DNA from: Arthrobacter sp. SLBN-83
GTDB lineage: Bacteria; Actinomycetota; Actinomycetes; Actinomycetales; Micrococcaceae
DNA: 64,000 nt
Direction: 5' to 3'
Assembly (NCBI RefSeq): GCF_006715285.1
Contig: NZ_VFMX01000001.1
Span: 1,922,001 to 1,986,000 of the forward strand
Positions 8,079 to 16,933 of this stretch are shown here, piece after piece. Position numbers and translations under genes: made by a program. Numbering within the stretch: position 1 is the stretch's first letter; every line of letters begins with the position of its first letter. The notes under the pieces were generated by a model. It did no database searches and had not been told where the DNA came from. It saw only the letters and a program-made list of their open reading frames with translations.

Positions 8079-8680
8079 CCACCGAGAGTAGCACCACCGC
8101 GGCGCCGGCCACCAGCGAACTGCTGGCCACGGTTGGCAACAAAGTGCGGGCCATGCGCAAGGAAAAGGGCATGACCCTGGCCAAGCTCTCGGACGTCACC
8201 GGACTCAGCCAGGCGATCGTCAGCCAGATCGAACGCGGAATGGCCAACCCGTCCTTCACAACCCTCGCCCAGCTGGCCCATGGACTGGACATCCCCGTGG
8301 GAAGGTTCTTCATTGGCCAGGATCAAACCAAGTCTCCCGTCGTCCGCAGATCCGCACGGCGGAACCTGAAAAACGTCACCCGCGAATCCGTGGGGGAGGC
8401 AGTTCACGAACTGCTTACCCCGGACCGTGACGGCACCATCGAAGCGCAATGGATCATGACGCCCCCAGGGCACGACACCAGCGCAACACCCTTCACCCAC
8501 AGCGGGGAAGAGTTCTGCTACATCATTTCGGGCCGGAAGGACGTCTACTTGGACGGCGTCTGCTACAGCCTGGAAGAGGGCGATTCCATCACCTATCCGG
8601 CAGAGACCCCGCACTGGTACAAGAACAGCTACGAAGAGGTATGCGTAGCCATCTGGGTAAACGCACCACACAAGTGGTAG
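8075..8680 (+). CDS. XRE-family regulator with C-terminal cupin
   Basis: 201 residues: an N-terminal HTH_3 domain (about 17-75, with VRAMRKEKGMTLAKLSDVTGLSQAIVSQIERG) and a C-terminal cupin_2 domain (about 115-195, with HSGEEFCYIISG and the second box YPAETPHWYKN). Members of this class (SutR/PuuR type) usually sense a small acid or amine through the cupin and control adjacent transport and catabolic genes. The gene heads the plus-strand catabolic island, with 163 bases to the MHS carrier, and is the obvious candidate regulator of it. Its own promoter carries a dyad. The ligand is unknown. Confidence 0.85.
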   Translation: MTTESSTTAAPATSELLATVGNKVRAMRKEKGMTLAKLSDVTGLSQAIVSQIERGMANPSFTTLAQLAHGLDIPVGRFFIGQDQTKSPVVRRSARRNLKNVTRESVGEAVHELLTPDRDGTIEAQWIMTPPGHDTSATPFTHSGEEFCYIISGRKDVYLDGVCYSLEEGDSITYPAETPHWYKNSYEEVCVAIWVNAPHKW

Positions 8681-8843
8681 GCCTGCCGGTCCCCGCCGGC
8701 GCCTGCGTTTCCCCTTAACTGTCCGGACCCAATCCGTGGCCCCGGACAATCCTTGCCACCTTCGCATCATGCGCCTCCTCCAACAGGCGCCGCTGCGTCA
8801 TACCCTCCTGCGCCCTCCCCGGCGCCAGCGTAAGGACACTCCC

Positions 8844-10175
8844 ATGCTCGACATCCAAGCGACGGACAACGCTGTACCGTCATCCCGCTCCACCACTCCA
8901 TCCCCCCGCAACCGCGACAAATTCACCCCCGAAGTCCGCAAGGGCCTCCTGGGCCTGGGGCTGGGCAACGCCCTCGAATGGTACGACTGGATGGTCTTCG
9001 GCCTCCTGTCCGCCTTCATCGGCCCCAACTTCTTCCCCAACACCGAGCCCCTCTCCGCCACCCTGAACGCGCTGGCCGTGTTTGCCGTCGGATTCGCCTT
9101 CCGTCCCCTGGGCGGCATCCTGCTGGGCACCTTGGCAGACCGCATCGGCCGCCGACGCGTGATGCTGCTGTCCATCATGCTTATGGCCGGCACTACCCTG
9201 GTCATCGCCATCACCCCCAGCTACGCCACCATCGGAGCCTGGTCCGGCATCATCCTGGTGGCCTGCCGCATCCTGCAGGGCATTTCCACCGGCATCGAAG
9301 CCCCGCTCTCCACCTCCCACGCCGTCGAACTGGCGCCCGAAGGCCGCGAAGGCTACGTGGCCGGCATCATGTCCTTCTACGTCAACATCGGCATCCTGCT
9401 CGCCTCCCTGGTCAGCTTCGTCTGCAGCCTGGCAATCGGCGGTGCAGCCATGGGGGAGTGGGGCTGGCGCGTTCCGTTCATCATCGGGGCAGTCTTCGGC
9501 TTCGTGGTGCTCTACCTGCGCCGCTCGCTGCCGGAAACCCTCAAGGAAGAAGAGCGCGCCACCAACACGGCCAAAACCGTATGGTCCGGCGTGGGCAAGC
9601 ACTGGCTCTCCGTCCTGGCCATCGTCTTCGTGGTGGGCGCCGCCCAGGCCTACAACTACGCCTGGAACGTGGGCCTGCCCAGCGCAGCCCGCAGCGGCTT
9701 CAAGGAAGACCCCACCGCAGTCTTTGCCCTCACCACCATCCTGGGCGTCATCCTGGTGGTGGGAAGCTGGATCATCGGCAAACTGGCCGACGGCCGGTCC
9801 ATGTCCCGCTGGTTCCTGGTGACCCGCATCCTGGCCATCCCCTCCGTGTTCCTGATGCTCCTGTACGTCCAGCCGGGCATCGGCGGGTTCGCGGCGGTCC
9901 TGCTGGGCGGCTCGATTGTCCTGGTCCTGAACATGACCCTCTACAACGTGGTCAGCTCCTCCCTGATGCCCAAGAACATCCGCGGCACCGGCGTGGCCCT
10001 GGGCTACGGCATCGGTGTGGCCATTTTCGGCGGCACCGCCTCCTACCTCCTTGTCTGGCTGCAGTCCCTGAACCTCACCTGGGTCTTCCCGGTCTACGTA
10101 GCCGTCCTCTCCATCCTCAGCATCGTTTTCTACCTCGCCGCACGCCGCTCCAACGGCATCTTCGTCGGAAAGTAA
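8844..10175 (+). CDS. MHS-family MFS transporter
   Basis: 443 residues, 12 predicted transmembrane helices, of the metabolite:proton symporter group. Diagnostic features are the first-helix motif GNALEWYDWMVFG and the loop 2-3 motif ADRIGRRRVM. The start at 8844 (MLDIQ) has AAGGAC upstream and is preferred over an upstream ATG at 8736, which adds an Arg/Pro-rich non-membrane tail. MHS carriers import organic acids, betaines and related zwitterions. As the first structural gene of the island, this one probably imports the substrate. It is followed after 11 bases by the FAD oxidoreductase. A second MHS carrier sits at 17535. Confidence 0.85.
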   Translation: MLDIQATDNAVPSSRSTTPSPRNRDKFTPEVRKGLLGLGLGNALEWYDWMVFGLLSAFIGPNFFPNTEPLSATLNALAVFAVGFAFRPLGGILLGTLADRIGRRRVMLLSIMLMAGTTLVIAITPSYATIGAWSGIILVACRILQGISTGIEAPLSTSHAVELAPEGREGYVAGIMSFYVNIGILLASLVSFVCSLAIGGAAMGEWGWRVPFIIGAVFGFVVLYLRRSLPETLKEEERATNTAKTVWSGVGKHWLSVLAIVFVVGAAQAYNYAWNVGLPSAARSGFKEDPTAVFALTTILGVILVVGSWIIGKLADGRSMSRWFLVTRILAIPSVFLMLLYVQPGIGGFAAVLLGGSIVLVLNMTLYNVVSSSLMPKNIRGTGVALGYGIGVAIFGGTASYLLVWLQSLNLTWVFPVYVAVLSILSIVFYLAARRSNGIFVGK

Positions 10176-10186
10176 GGACTTCCCCC

Positions 10187-11584
10187 ATGAACAACACACC
10201 CAGCTTCACCGCGCCCAAAACCGGTTCCCTGGAGCTCTCCACCACCACGGCGGACCTCACCGCCCCGGTGATCTCCCGGTCAAACGTCCTGGTGGTTGGC
10301 GGTGGTCCCGCAGGCGTGGCCGCCGCCGTCACCGCCGCCCGCTCCGGCGCCAAGGTGACCCTCCTGGAGCGCTACTCCTCCCTGGGCGGCCTGGCCTCCG
10401 GCGGCATGGTGCTGGTGCTGGACGACATGATCAACGGCCAGGACATCACCGTCACCGGCATCGTGTCCGAATACGTGGAACGCCTGCAGAAACTGGGCCT
10501 GGCCATCGTCCCGCCCGCCGAGGACCGCCGCACCTCGGAGGAACTGTGGAACAAGTGGGGCCGCTACGGCACCTTCGACTTCCACTCCCACACCAACCCC
10601 AAGCCCATCTGCTACGCCGCGGCCTTCGATCCGGACGGCTGGAAGCGCGCCTCCAACGACCTGGTCCGCGAGGCTGGCGTGGACCTGCGGCTGCACTCCT
10701 GGTTCTCCCGCCCCATCGTGGACAACGGCGTGATCAAGGGCGTCATTTGCGAAACCAAGCTGGGCCCGCAGGCCTTCATGGCGGACGTGGTCATCGACAC
10801 CACCGGCGACATCGACGTCGCCTCCCGCGCCGGCGCCAGCTACGCCAAGGACAACTACCTCACCACCCTCGTCTTCCGGCTGGGCAACGTGGACACCGCC
10901 GCCGCCGAAGCCTTCGAACAGGCCAACCCCAAGGAAGCCCGCGCCATCAACCGCAAGATCAAGCGCCTCCTGGGCGGCGCCTGGGAGCTGTGGTGGCTCA
11001 AGACCCCCATCGACGGAGTGGTGTGGTGCAACGCCCCGCACATGACCGGCTTCGACGGCGTGGACCCCGCGGACATGACCGCCGCTGAATTCGCCGCCCG
11101 GGACAAGATCTCCGAGGCCGTGGACTATGTCCGCGCCAACCTGCCCGGCTTCGAGAAGTGCTACATGCTGGACGTCGCCTCCCAGATGGGTGTCCGCCAA
11201 ACCCGCCTGCTCCAGGGTGAGTACGTCATGACCAAGGACGACGTCACCTCCCGCCGCCACTTCCAGGACAGCGTGGCCCGCGGCCGCGACTACTACTACC
11301 CCTACCGCTCGCTGCTTCCCAAGGAAGTCGACCAGCTGCTGGTGGCCGGCCGCCACTACTCCGCCACCCCTGAGGCGCAAAAGATGTCCCGCGAAATCCC
11401 GCCCTGCATGGCCATGGGCCAGGCCGTCGGCGTCGCCGCCGCGCTCGCCGTCGAGTCCGGCGTGCTGGTCCGGGACGTAGCGGCAGCGGACATCCAGCAG
11501 GGCATGCGCCGGCACGGCGCGGACCCCGGCGACGTGCCGTCGTCGAACGCCACCCTGGACGCTGAAGCCGCGGTGCTGGCATGA
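10187..11584 (+). CDS. FAD-dependent oxidoreductase (FAD_oxidored/PF12831 type)
   Basis: 465 residues. After a 30-residue leader comes the Rossmann motif VLVVGGGPAGVAAAV, then ERYSSLGGLASGG and, near the C-terminus, LLVAGRHYSATPEAQKMSR and a second FAD-contact region (AMGQAVGVAAAL). This is the arrangement of the PF12831 family, which includes poorly characterised dehydrogenases. There is no signal peptide and no Cys-rich cluster motif. It overlaps the next gene by four bases. Electrons could pass to the ferredoxin encoded at the end of the operon (16934), but this is inference. Substrate unknown. Confidence 0.75.
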   Translation: MNNTPSFTAPKTGSLELSTTTADLTAPVISRSNVLVVGGGPAGVAAAVTAARSGAKVTLLERYSSLGGLASGGMVLVLDDMINGQDITVTGIVSEYVERLQKLGLAIVPPAEDRRTSEELWNKWGRYGTFDFHSHTNPKPICYAAAFDPDGWKRASNDLVREAGVDLRLHSWFSRPIVDNGVIKGVICETKLGPQAFMADVVIDTTGDIDVASRAGASYAKDNYLTTLVFRLGNVDTAAAEAFEQANPKEARAINRKIKRLLGGAWELWWLKTPIDGVVWCNAPHMTGFDGVDPADMTAAEFAARDKISEAVDYVRANLPGFEKCYMLDVASQMGVRQTRLLQGEYVMTKDDVTSRRHFQDSVARGRDYYYPYRSLLPKEVDQLLVAGRHYSATPEAQKMSREIPPCMAMGQAVGVAAALAVESGVLVRDVAAADIQQGMRRHGADPGDVPSSNATLDAEAAVLA

Positions 11585-12834
11585 GCGCGGCAACGGTAGA
11601 GCGGGTGGAGGAACGCACGACGGCGGCGGGCACCAATGCGGCTGCCTCGCCGGTGCCCCTTCCGCTGGAAGGCATCCGGATTGTGGACTTCACCCAGGTG
11701 TTCATGGGGCCTTCCTGCACCCAGCTTCTGGGCGACTACGGCGCGGACATCATCAAGGTGGAGCGGCCCGGCGCGGGCGACATTTCCCGCAACTCATTTC
11801 CCGACCAGGACGGCCAGGACAACCCGATCTTCCTGTCCATCAACCGCAACAAGCGCAGCGTCTCCGTGGACACCAGGACAGACGAAGGCCGCGAGGTGCT
11901 GCACCGGCTCCTGGCTGACGCCGACGTGGTGGTCAGCAACTTCCGTTCCGGCGTGATGGAACGGATGGGCTTCGGCTATGAGGACCTGAAGGTGAAGAAC
12001 CCGGGCATCATCTGGGCTTCCGGCACCGGCTTCGGCCCGGTGGGGCCGTACTCGCACAAGGGCGGCCAGGATGCCATCGCCCAGGCCTACTCCGGCGTGA
12101 TGTGGCGCCGCGAATCCGATGACCAGAAGCCGGCCATCTACCCCACCACCCTCTGCGACTACATCACCGGCATGCATCTGATGCAGGGCATCCTGCTGGC
12201 GCTGCGCACCCGGCAGGCGTCCGGCGCGGGGCAGAAGGTGGAAGTGACCATGTACGACTCCATGCTGCACCTGCAAATGCAGGAGGCCTGCATGCAGCTC
12301 AACCGCGGCTACGAGGTTAACTGGGGCGCCATGCCGCTGAGCGGCGTCTTCGAAACCACCGACGGTGCCGTGTGCATGGTGGGCGGCTTCACCCCCGACC
12401 CGCTGGCCCGGATCTCCGACGCCCTGGGACTGGATGAGGACCTGACAGAACGGCCCGGGTTTGCCACGCTGGAGCAGCAGTTCAAGAACAAGCCCGCCCT
12501 GCAGGCCATCTTCCGCGAGCACTTCGCCACCAACACCACCGAGTACTGGACCGGAAAGCTGGAGGAACAGGGGCTGCTCAACGCCCCCGTCCACACTCTG
12601 GAACAGGCGCTCGCCGATGCCCAGACCGAGGCGAACGGAATGATCGTGGAGGCCGAGCACCCCAAGGTGGGCACGGTGAAGATGCTCAACGCCCCCATCC
12701 GGCTCTCCGCCACCCCGCCCGTTGTCCGCCGCGTGGCACCGCGCCTTGGCGAGCACAATGTGGAGGTCCTGCTGGAAAACGGCTTCGACGCGGACACTAT
12801 CGCCCGTTTGCAGCAGTTGGGGGTCCTGCGGTGA
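11581..12834 (+). CDS. Class III CoA-transferase (CaiB/BaiF family)
   Basis: 417 residues with the family's N-terminal signature: GIRIVDFTQVFMGPSCTQLLGDYGADIIKVE, then the NRNKRSVSVD strand, AQAYSGVMW and the VTMYDSMLHL helix. The catalytic Asp expected near residue 190 in this family falls in the LCDYITG region. Such enzymes move CoA from a thioester to a carboxylic acid. Together with the enoyl-CoA hydratase it would activate and hydrate an unsaturated acid. It overlaps both neighbours by four bases (ATGA, GTGA). Confidence 0.85.
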   Translation: MSAATVERVEERTTAAGTNAAASPVPLPLEGIRIVDFTQVFMGPSCTQLLGDYGADIIKVERPGAGDISRNSFPDQDGQDNPIFLSINRNKRSVSVDTRTDEGREVLHRLLADADVVVSNFRSGVMERMGFGYEDLKVKNPGIIWASGTGFGPVGPYSHKGGQDAIAQAYSGVMWRRESDDQKPAIYPTTLCDYITGMHLMQGILLALRTRQASGAGQKVEVTMYDSMLHLQMQEACMQLNRGYEVNWGAMPLSGVFETTDGAVCMVGGFTPDPLARISDALGLDEDLTERPGFATLEQQFKNKPALQAIFREHFATNTTEYWTGKLEEQGLLNAPVHTLEQALADAQTEANGMIVEAEHPKVGTVKMLNAPIRLSATPPVVRRVAPRLGEHNVEVLLENGFDADTIARLQQLGVLR

Positions 12835-13634
12835 CGGCCGTGGCAGAGCGCGTCGACGAGGTCACCCTGACGATCAACGAGGGCGTAGCAACTGTCACCA
12901 TTGACCGCCAGCACGTCCTCAACGCCGTCGATGGCACCGCGCAGGCCCGGCTCAACCAGATCTGGGAGCAGCTGGAACAGGACCCGTCCGTGCGGGCCGT
13001 GGTCATCACCGGCGCCGGGCCCCGTGCCTTCTGCGTCGGCGCGGACATGTCCGCCTCAGCCGTGGACAAGACCGGCCTGGAGTACTGGGCCGGCCTGGAC
13101 CCCAACGGCTTCGGCGGCCTGAGCCTGCGCACCACCCTGGACATCCCCGTCATTGCCAAGGTCAACGGCTACGCGCTGGGCGGGGGCATGGAGATCGTCC
13201 TGGGGGCGGACATCGTTGTGGCGGCGGACAGCGCGAAATTCGGGCTGACGGAGCCCCGGGTTGGGCGGTTGGCGCTCGACGGCGGCATCCACCAGCTGGT
13301 GCGCCGCGTCCCCTATACCCAGGCGATGGGCATGCTGCTCACCGGCCGGAAGGCCGGTGCCGCCGAGATGCAGACCATGGGCCTGGTCAACGAGGTGGTT
13401 CCTGCTGACGAACTCGACGACGCAGTGCAGCGCTGGGTGGACCAGATCCTTGCGTGCGCCCCCACCTCCGTCCGGGCGGTCAAGCAGATGGCCGCCCGGA
13501 CTTCGCACCTGACGGCAGCCGAAGCGCGCGGCCTCCGGCTGCCGGCCCTCATGGCCGCCCTGGACAGCGAGGACTCCGCCGAAGGCGTCCGCGCGTTCCA
13601 GGAAAAACGTCCGCCGGTGTGGCCGGGCTGCTGA
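12831..13634 (+). CDS. Enoyl-CoA hydratase/isomerase family protein
   Basis: 267 residues, crotonase fold, GTG start overlapping the CoA-transferase stop. Visible: the oxyanion-hole region RAFCVGADMS near residue 63, NGYALGGGMEIVLGADIVVA near residue 110, and the Glu-bearing FGLTEPRVG with downstream GGIHQLVRRVPYTQAM. LTGRKAGAAEMQTMGLVNEVVPADEL is typical of hydratases. The pairing with a CaiB-type transferase recalls carnitine-type (CaiB/CaiD) chemistry, but no betaine-specific gene is beside it. Likely hydrates or isomerises the CoA ester made by the preceding enzyme. Confidence 0.85.
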   Translation: MTAVAERVDEVTLTINEGVATVTIDRQHVLNAVDGTAQARLNQIWEQLEQDPSVRAVVITGAGPRAFCVGADMSASAVDKTGLEYWAGLDPNGFGGLSLRTTLDIPVIAKVNGYALGGGMEIVLGADIVVAADSAKFGLTEPRVGRLALDGGIHQLVRRVPYTQAMGMLLTGRKAGAAEMQTMGLVNEVVPADELDDAVQRWVDQILACAPTSVRAVKQMAARTSHLTAAEARGLRLPALMAALDSEDSAEGVRAFQEKRPPVWPGC

Positions 13635-13679
13635 CCACACGTTTCCCACTAACAGTTCCAACAAAAGAAGGACCCACTC

Positions 13680-14630
13680 ATGCCGCAATCCGCCGCGCCT
13701 GAAAATCGCGAATCCCTGCCTCCGGGAGTGTGGGGCGTCGTCGCCACCCCGTTCCAGGGCAGCACCCTGGACGTGGACCTGGACAGCCTCTCCGACCTCG
13801 TGGAGCGCTACGAAACCATCGGTGCCACCGGCCTCACGGTCCTGGGCGTGTTCGGCGAGGCTGCTTCCCTCACAGTGGAGGAGCGGCGGCAGGTCCTGGA
13901 AATCGCCGTCGAATGCACCAGCCTGCCGCTGGTGGTGGGCGTGACCGCCCTGGCCACCCGGCCAGCCATTGAGGAAATCTGTGCAGCCCAGGAGGCAGCC
14001 GGTAACCGGCTCGCCGCGGTCATGGTGCAGGCCAACTCACCAAAACCGGACGTGGTGGCCGCCCACCTGGACGCCATCCACCGGGCAACAGGCGCCAAGG
14101 TGGTGCTGCAGGATTACCCCCTGGCCAGCGGCGTCAGCATCTCCACCGATGCGCTGATTGCGGTGGTCAAGGCGAGCCCCGCCGTCATCGCCATCAAGGC
14201 CGAGGCGCCGCCCACCAGCGTGGCCATCGCAACACTCAGCGCCGCCACCGGCATTTCAGTTTTCGGCGGCCTCGGCGGCCAAGGCCTGCTGGACGAACTC
14301 CTGGCCGGAGCCGCAGGAGCCATGACCGGGTTCTCCTACCCGGAGGCGCTAATTGCGTGCGTCCGGGTCTGGCAGCGCGAAGGCTACGCAGCCGCCGCAG
14401 CCCAGCTGGTGCCTTACCTGCCGCTCATCAACTTCGAGCAGCAGGCCAAGGTGGCCTTGGCCATCCGCAAGGAATGCCTGCGCGAACGCGGCTGGATCAA
14501 GGACTCCGGCGTCCGCGCCCCGGCGGCCGCATTCCCGGAAAACCTGCGGCATGCCATGTCCGCGCACCTCCGCGAAGCCGCCACGGCGCTCAAGCTGACC
14601 CGCACCCCCGTTCCGGCCGGGAGCCACTGA
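13680..14630 (+). CDS. DapA-family (DHDPS/NAL) lyase or aldolase
   Basis: 316 residues, TIM-barrel of the class I aldolase DHDPS group. The Schiff-base Lys is in VIAIKAEAPP near residue 174, and the partner Tyr in VLQDYPLA near 145. The canonical substrate loop GTTGE is replaced by LGVFGEAASLT, so it is unlikely to be true dihydrodipicolinate synthase. A DapA-fold enzyme next to an aldehyde dehydrogenase typically yields pyruvate plus an aldehyde, or dehydrates a 2-keto-3-deoxy sugar acid to a semialdehyde. Which applies is not decidable here. An AAGAAGGA ribosome-binding site precedes the ATG. Confidence 0.8.
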   Translation: MPQSAAPENRESLPPGVWGVVATPFQGSTLDVDLDSLSDLVERYETIGATGLTVLGVFGEAASLTVEERRQVLEIAVECTSLPLVVGVTALATRPAIEEICAAQEAAGNRLAAVMVQANSPKPDVVAAHLDAIHRATGAKVVLQDYPLASGVSISTDALIAVVKASPAVIAIKAEAPPTSVAIATLSAATGISVFGGLGGQGLLDELLAGAAGAMTGFSYPEALIACVRVWQREGYAAAAAQLVPYLPLINFEQQAKVALAIRKECLRERGWIKDSGVRAPAAAFPENLRHAMSAHLREAATALKLTRTPVPAGSH

Positions 14631-15430
14631 TGGATCTCGTTATCTCAGGACGGACTGCACTGGTGGCGGCCTCCACCGGCGGACTGGGGCTCGCCGTGGC
14701 ACGGGCACTCGCCGCGGAAGGCACCAAAGTTGCCATCGTAGGCAGGCGGCGGGACCGGGCCCAGGAGATCGTGGGCGAGCTGCAGGCAGCGTACGGGGAC
14801 CTTCCCGGTTTCGGGGCCATCGCCGTTGAAGCGGACCTCACCGCTCCCGGGGGAGTGGAAGCGGCAGTAGCGCAGACCGAATCCGGCCTGGGACCGATCG
14901 ACATCCTGGTCCTCAACGGGCCCGGACCCAAGCCCGGGGCGGCCGCCACGCTCGGGTCCGAGGACATCGCTGCCGCATTCAACACCCTGGTCAGGCCGCA
15001 CCAGGCGCTGGTGTCCCTGACCCTTCCCGGGATGCGCGAGCGGCGGTGGGGGAGGATCCTGGCCGTCGGTTCCAGCGGCGTGGCGGCGCCCCTGCCCAAC
15101 CTGGCCATCTCCAACACCGGCCGCGCCGCGCTGGCCGCCTACCTCAAGACGCTGGCCGCCGAGGTGGCGCTGGATGGAGTCACGGTCAACCTGCTCCTGC
15201 CCGGCAGGATCGCCACGGACCGGGTTACCGAACTGGACCAGGCAGCGGCCAAACGCCGCGGCACCACGCTGGAGGAGATCCGGCTCGAATCCCGCAAAAC
15301 CATCCCTGCGCGGCGGTATGGGGAACCCGCCGAATTCGGTGCCGCTGCCGCCTTCCTGTGCAGCGCACCGGCGTCGTACATCACCGGCGTGGCACTGCGG
15401 TGCGACGGCGGCCTCATCCGCAGCCTCTAG
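14630..15430 (+). CDS. Atypical short-chain dehydrogenase/reductase
   Basis: 266 residues with an SDR nucleotide-binding region (ASTGGLGLAVA near 14-24; GRRRD favours NADP). The strand-5 Ser is present (AVGSSGVAAP), but aligning by spacing puts Ser at the catalytic Tyr position and Arg at the Lys position: LAISNTGRAAL where classical enzymes have Y-x-x-x-K. The C-terminal substrate loop (LLPGRIATDRV) and SYITGVALRCDGG end are classical. It may be a catalytically changed SDR, use another acid/base, or be a binding protein. Its start shares one base with the DapA-type stop (TGATG). Confidence 0.75.
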   Translation: MDLVISGRTALVAASTGGLGLAVARALAAEGTKVAIVGRRRDRAQEIVGELQAAYGDLPGFGAIAVEADLTAPGGVEAAVAQTESGLGPIDILVLNGPGPKPGAAATLGSEDIAAAFNTLVRPHQALVSLTLPGMRERRWGRILAVGSSGVAAPLPNLAISNTGRAALAAYLKTLAAEVALDGVTVNLLLPGRIATDRVTELDQAAAKRRGTTLEEIRLESRKTIPARRYGEPAEFGAAAAFLCSAPASYITGVALRCDGGLIRSL

Positions 15431-15458
15431 CCCCACCCACCATCTTCGAAGGAACGCC

Positions 15459-16928
15459 ATGACCTCCACCGCACTGGACCCCCAAACCACCACCCACTCG
15501 CACTTGACCGCCCAGCACCTCATCAACGGCCAGTGGCTGGGCGAGGCAGAAACCCGGCGGATGAACCCCGCCCGGCCGGATGAGCTGGCGGCACTGTCGC
15601 CTAGCGGCACCGCCCAGGACGTGGACGCGGCCATCACCGCCGCCGCAGCGGCGCAACCAGGTTGGGCGGCACTGCCCGCCCCCTCCCGCGGCGCCATCCT
15701 CCTCGCCGCCGGGAACCTGCTGATCGAACGCCAAGCCGCGATTGCCGAGGACCTGGTCCGCGAGGAAGGCAAGACCCTGGCCGAAGCCAAGGGCGAAGTG
15801 AAGCGTGCCTCCGACGTGCTGCGCTTCTTCGGCTCGCTCGGCTGGGCCGCCACCGGCGAAGTGCTGCCCAGCGGCCTGCCGGACACCACCATCACCACGC
15901 GGCGCGAGCCGTTGGGCGTCGTCGGCCTGATCACCCCGTGGAACTTCCCCATCGCCATCCCGGCCTGGAAAACGGCCCCGGCGCTGATCAGCGGCAACGC
16001 CGTGGTGATCAAGCCCGCCGAGCTCACCCCACTGTCCGCCACGCACTTGGCGCGCGCCCTGCAGGACGCGGGACTGCCGGCCGGCGTGTTCAACGTGGTC
16101 CATGGCAAGGGCCGTGTGGTGGGCGACGCCCTGGCCCGTGATCCGCGCATTGCCGGGATGTCCTTTACTGGGTCCACCAATGTGGGCCTGGGCCTGCAGG
16201 AGATCCTCAACGGCCGGCGCGCGCGGGTGCAGCTGGAAATGGGAGGCAAGAACGGCGTCCTGGTCCTGGACGATGCCGATCCCCGCAAGGCAGCACAGGT
16301 GGTGGCGGCCGGCGCTTTCGGCCTCACCGGCCAGGCCTGCACCGCCACATCCCGCGTCTACGTCACCCCCGGCATCCGCCCCGCGTTCTTGGAGGCGCTG
16401 GTAGCTGAGGCTGCAAAGTACACCCCGGGCGACGGTCTCGAATCGGCGATGGGTGCGGTGGTGAGCCCGCAGCAGTTCGAGCAGGACCAGGCAGCGGTGC
16501 GTGGCGCCGTCGAACGTGGCGCGACCCTCCTGCACGGAAAGTACGACGGCGATTCCTCCGAAGCGCTGTTCTTCCCCGCCGCCGTGCTCACCGACCTTGC
16601 CTTTGACGACCCGGCCGTGACCGAGGAAATCTTCGGCCCCGTGGTGGCCGTCCTGGAAGTACCCGACTATGAGGCGGGCCTGGCCGCGATCAACGACTCC
16701 CGCTACGGCCTCACAGCCGGCATCTGCACCGATTCGCTGGCACTGGCCACCGACTTCTCCGCCCGGGCCCAGGCCGGGGTCATCAAGGTCAACCGGCCCA
16801 CCGCCGGACTGGACCTGAACGTGCCGTTCGGCGGCGTGAAGGACTCCTCCACCAACACGTTCCGCGAACAGGGCAGGTCCGCCCTGGAGTTCTTCACCTG
16901 GGGCAAAACCGTCTACACGGGTGTGTAG
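15459..16928 (+). CDS. Aldehyde dehydrogenase (2-oxoglutarate-semialdehyde type)
   Basis: 489 residues, full-length NAD(P)-dependent ALDH. The oxyanion Asn is in TPWNFPIAIPAWK, the cofactor loop in FTGSTNVG, the general base Glu in LEMGGKN and the nucleophile Cys in GQACTATSR. The C-terminal region (PFGGVKDSSTNTFREQGRSALEFFT) resembles alpha-ketoglutaric semialdehyde dehydrogenases. It probably oxidises the aldehyde released by the DapA-type enzyme. The gene has an AAGGAACG ribosome-binding site and is followed after 5 bases by the ferredoxin. Confidence 0.85.
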   Translation: MTSTALDPQTTTHSHLTAQHLINGQWLGEAETRRMNPARPDELAALSPSGTAQDVDAAITAAAAAQPGWAALPAPSRGAILLAAGNLLIERQAAIAEDLVREEGKTLAEAKGEVKRASDVLRFFGSLGWAATGEVLPSGLPDTTITTRREPLGVVGLITPWNFPIAIPAWKTAPALISGNAVVIKPAELTPLSATHLARALQDAGLPAGVFNVVHGKGRVVGDALARDPRIAGMSFTGSTNVGLGLQEILNGRRARVQLEMGGKNGVLVLDDADPRKAAQVVAAGAFGLTGQACTATSRVYVTPGIRPAFLEALVAEAAKYTPGDGLESAMGAVVSPQQFEQDQAAVRGAVERGATLLHGKYDGDSSEALFFPAAVLTDLAFDDPAVTEEIFGPVVAVLEVPDYEAGLAAINDSRYGLTAGICTDSLALATDFSARAQAGVIKVNRPTAGLDLNVPFGGVKDSSTNTFREQGRSALEFFTWGKTVYTGV

Positions 16929-16933
16929 TAGCC

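Noticed and set aside
8880-10199. A 439-codon minus-strand open frame opposite the MHS carrier
   Set aside because: It is the antisense shadow of a high-GC gene: composition is Asp/Gly/His/Val-rich, no domain or ribosome-binding site, and the carrier on the other strand is unmistakable.
11581-13634. CaiB-CaiD-like pair as a carnitine pathway
   Set aside because: No carnitine-specific carrier, CaiA/CaiC or FixABCX set; the neighbours point to another substrate.
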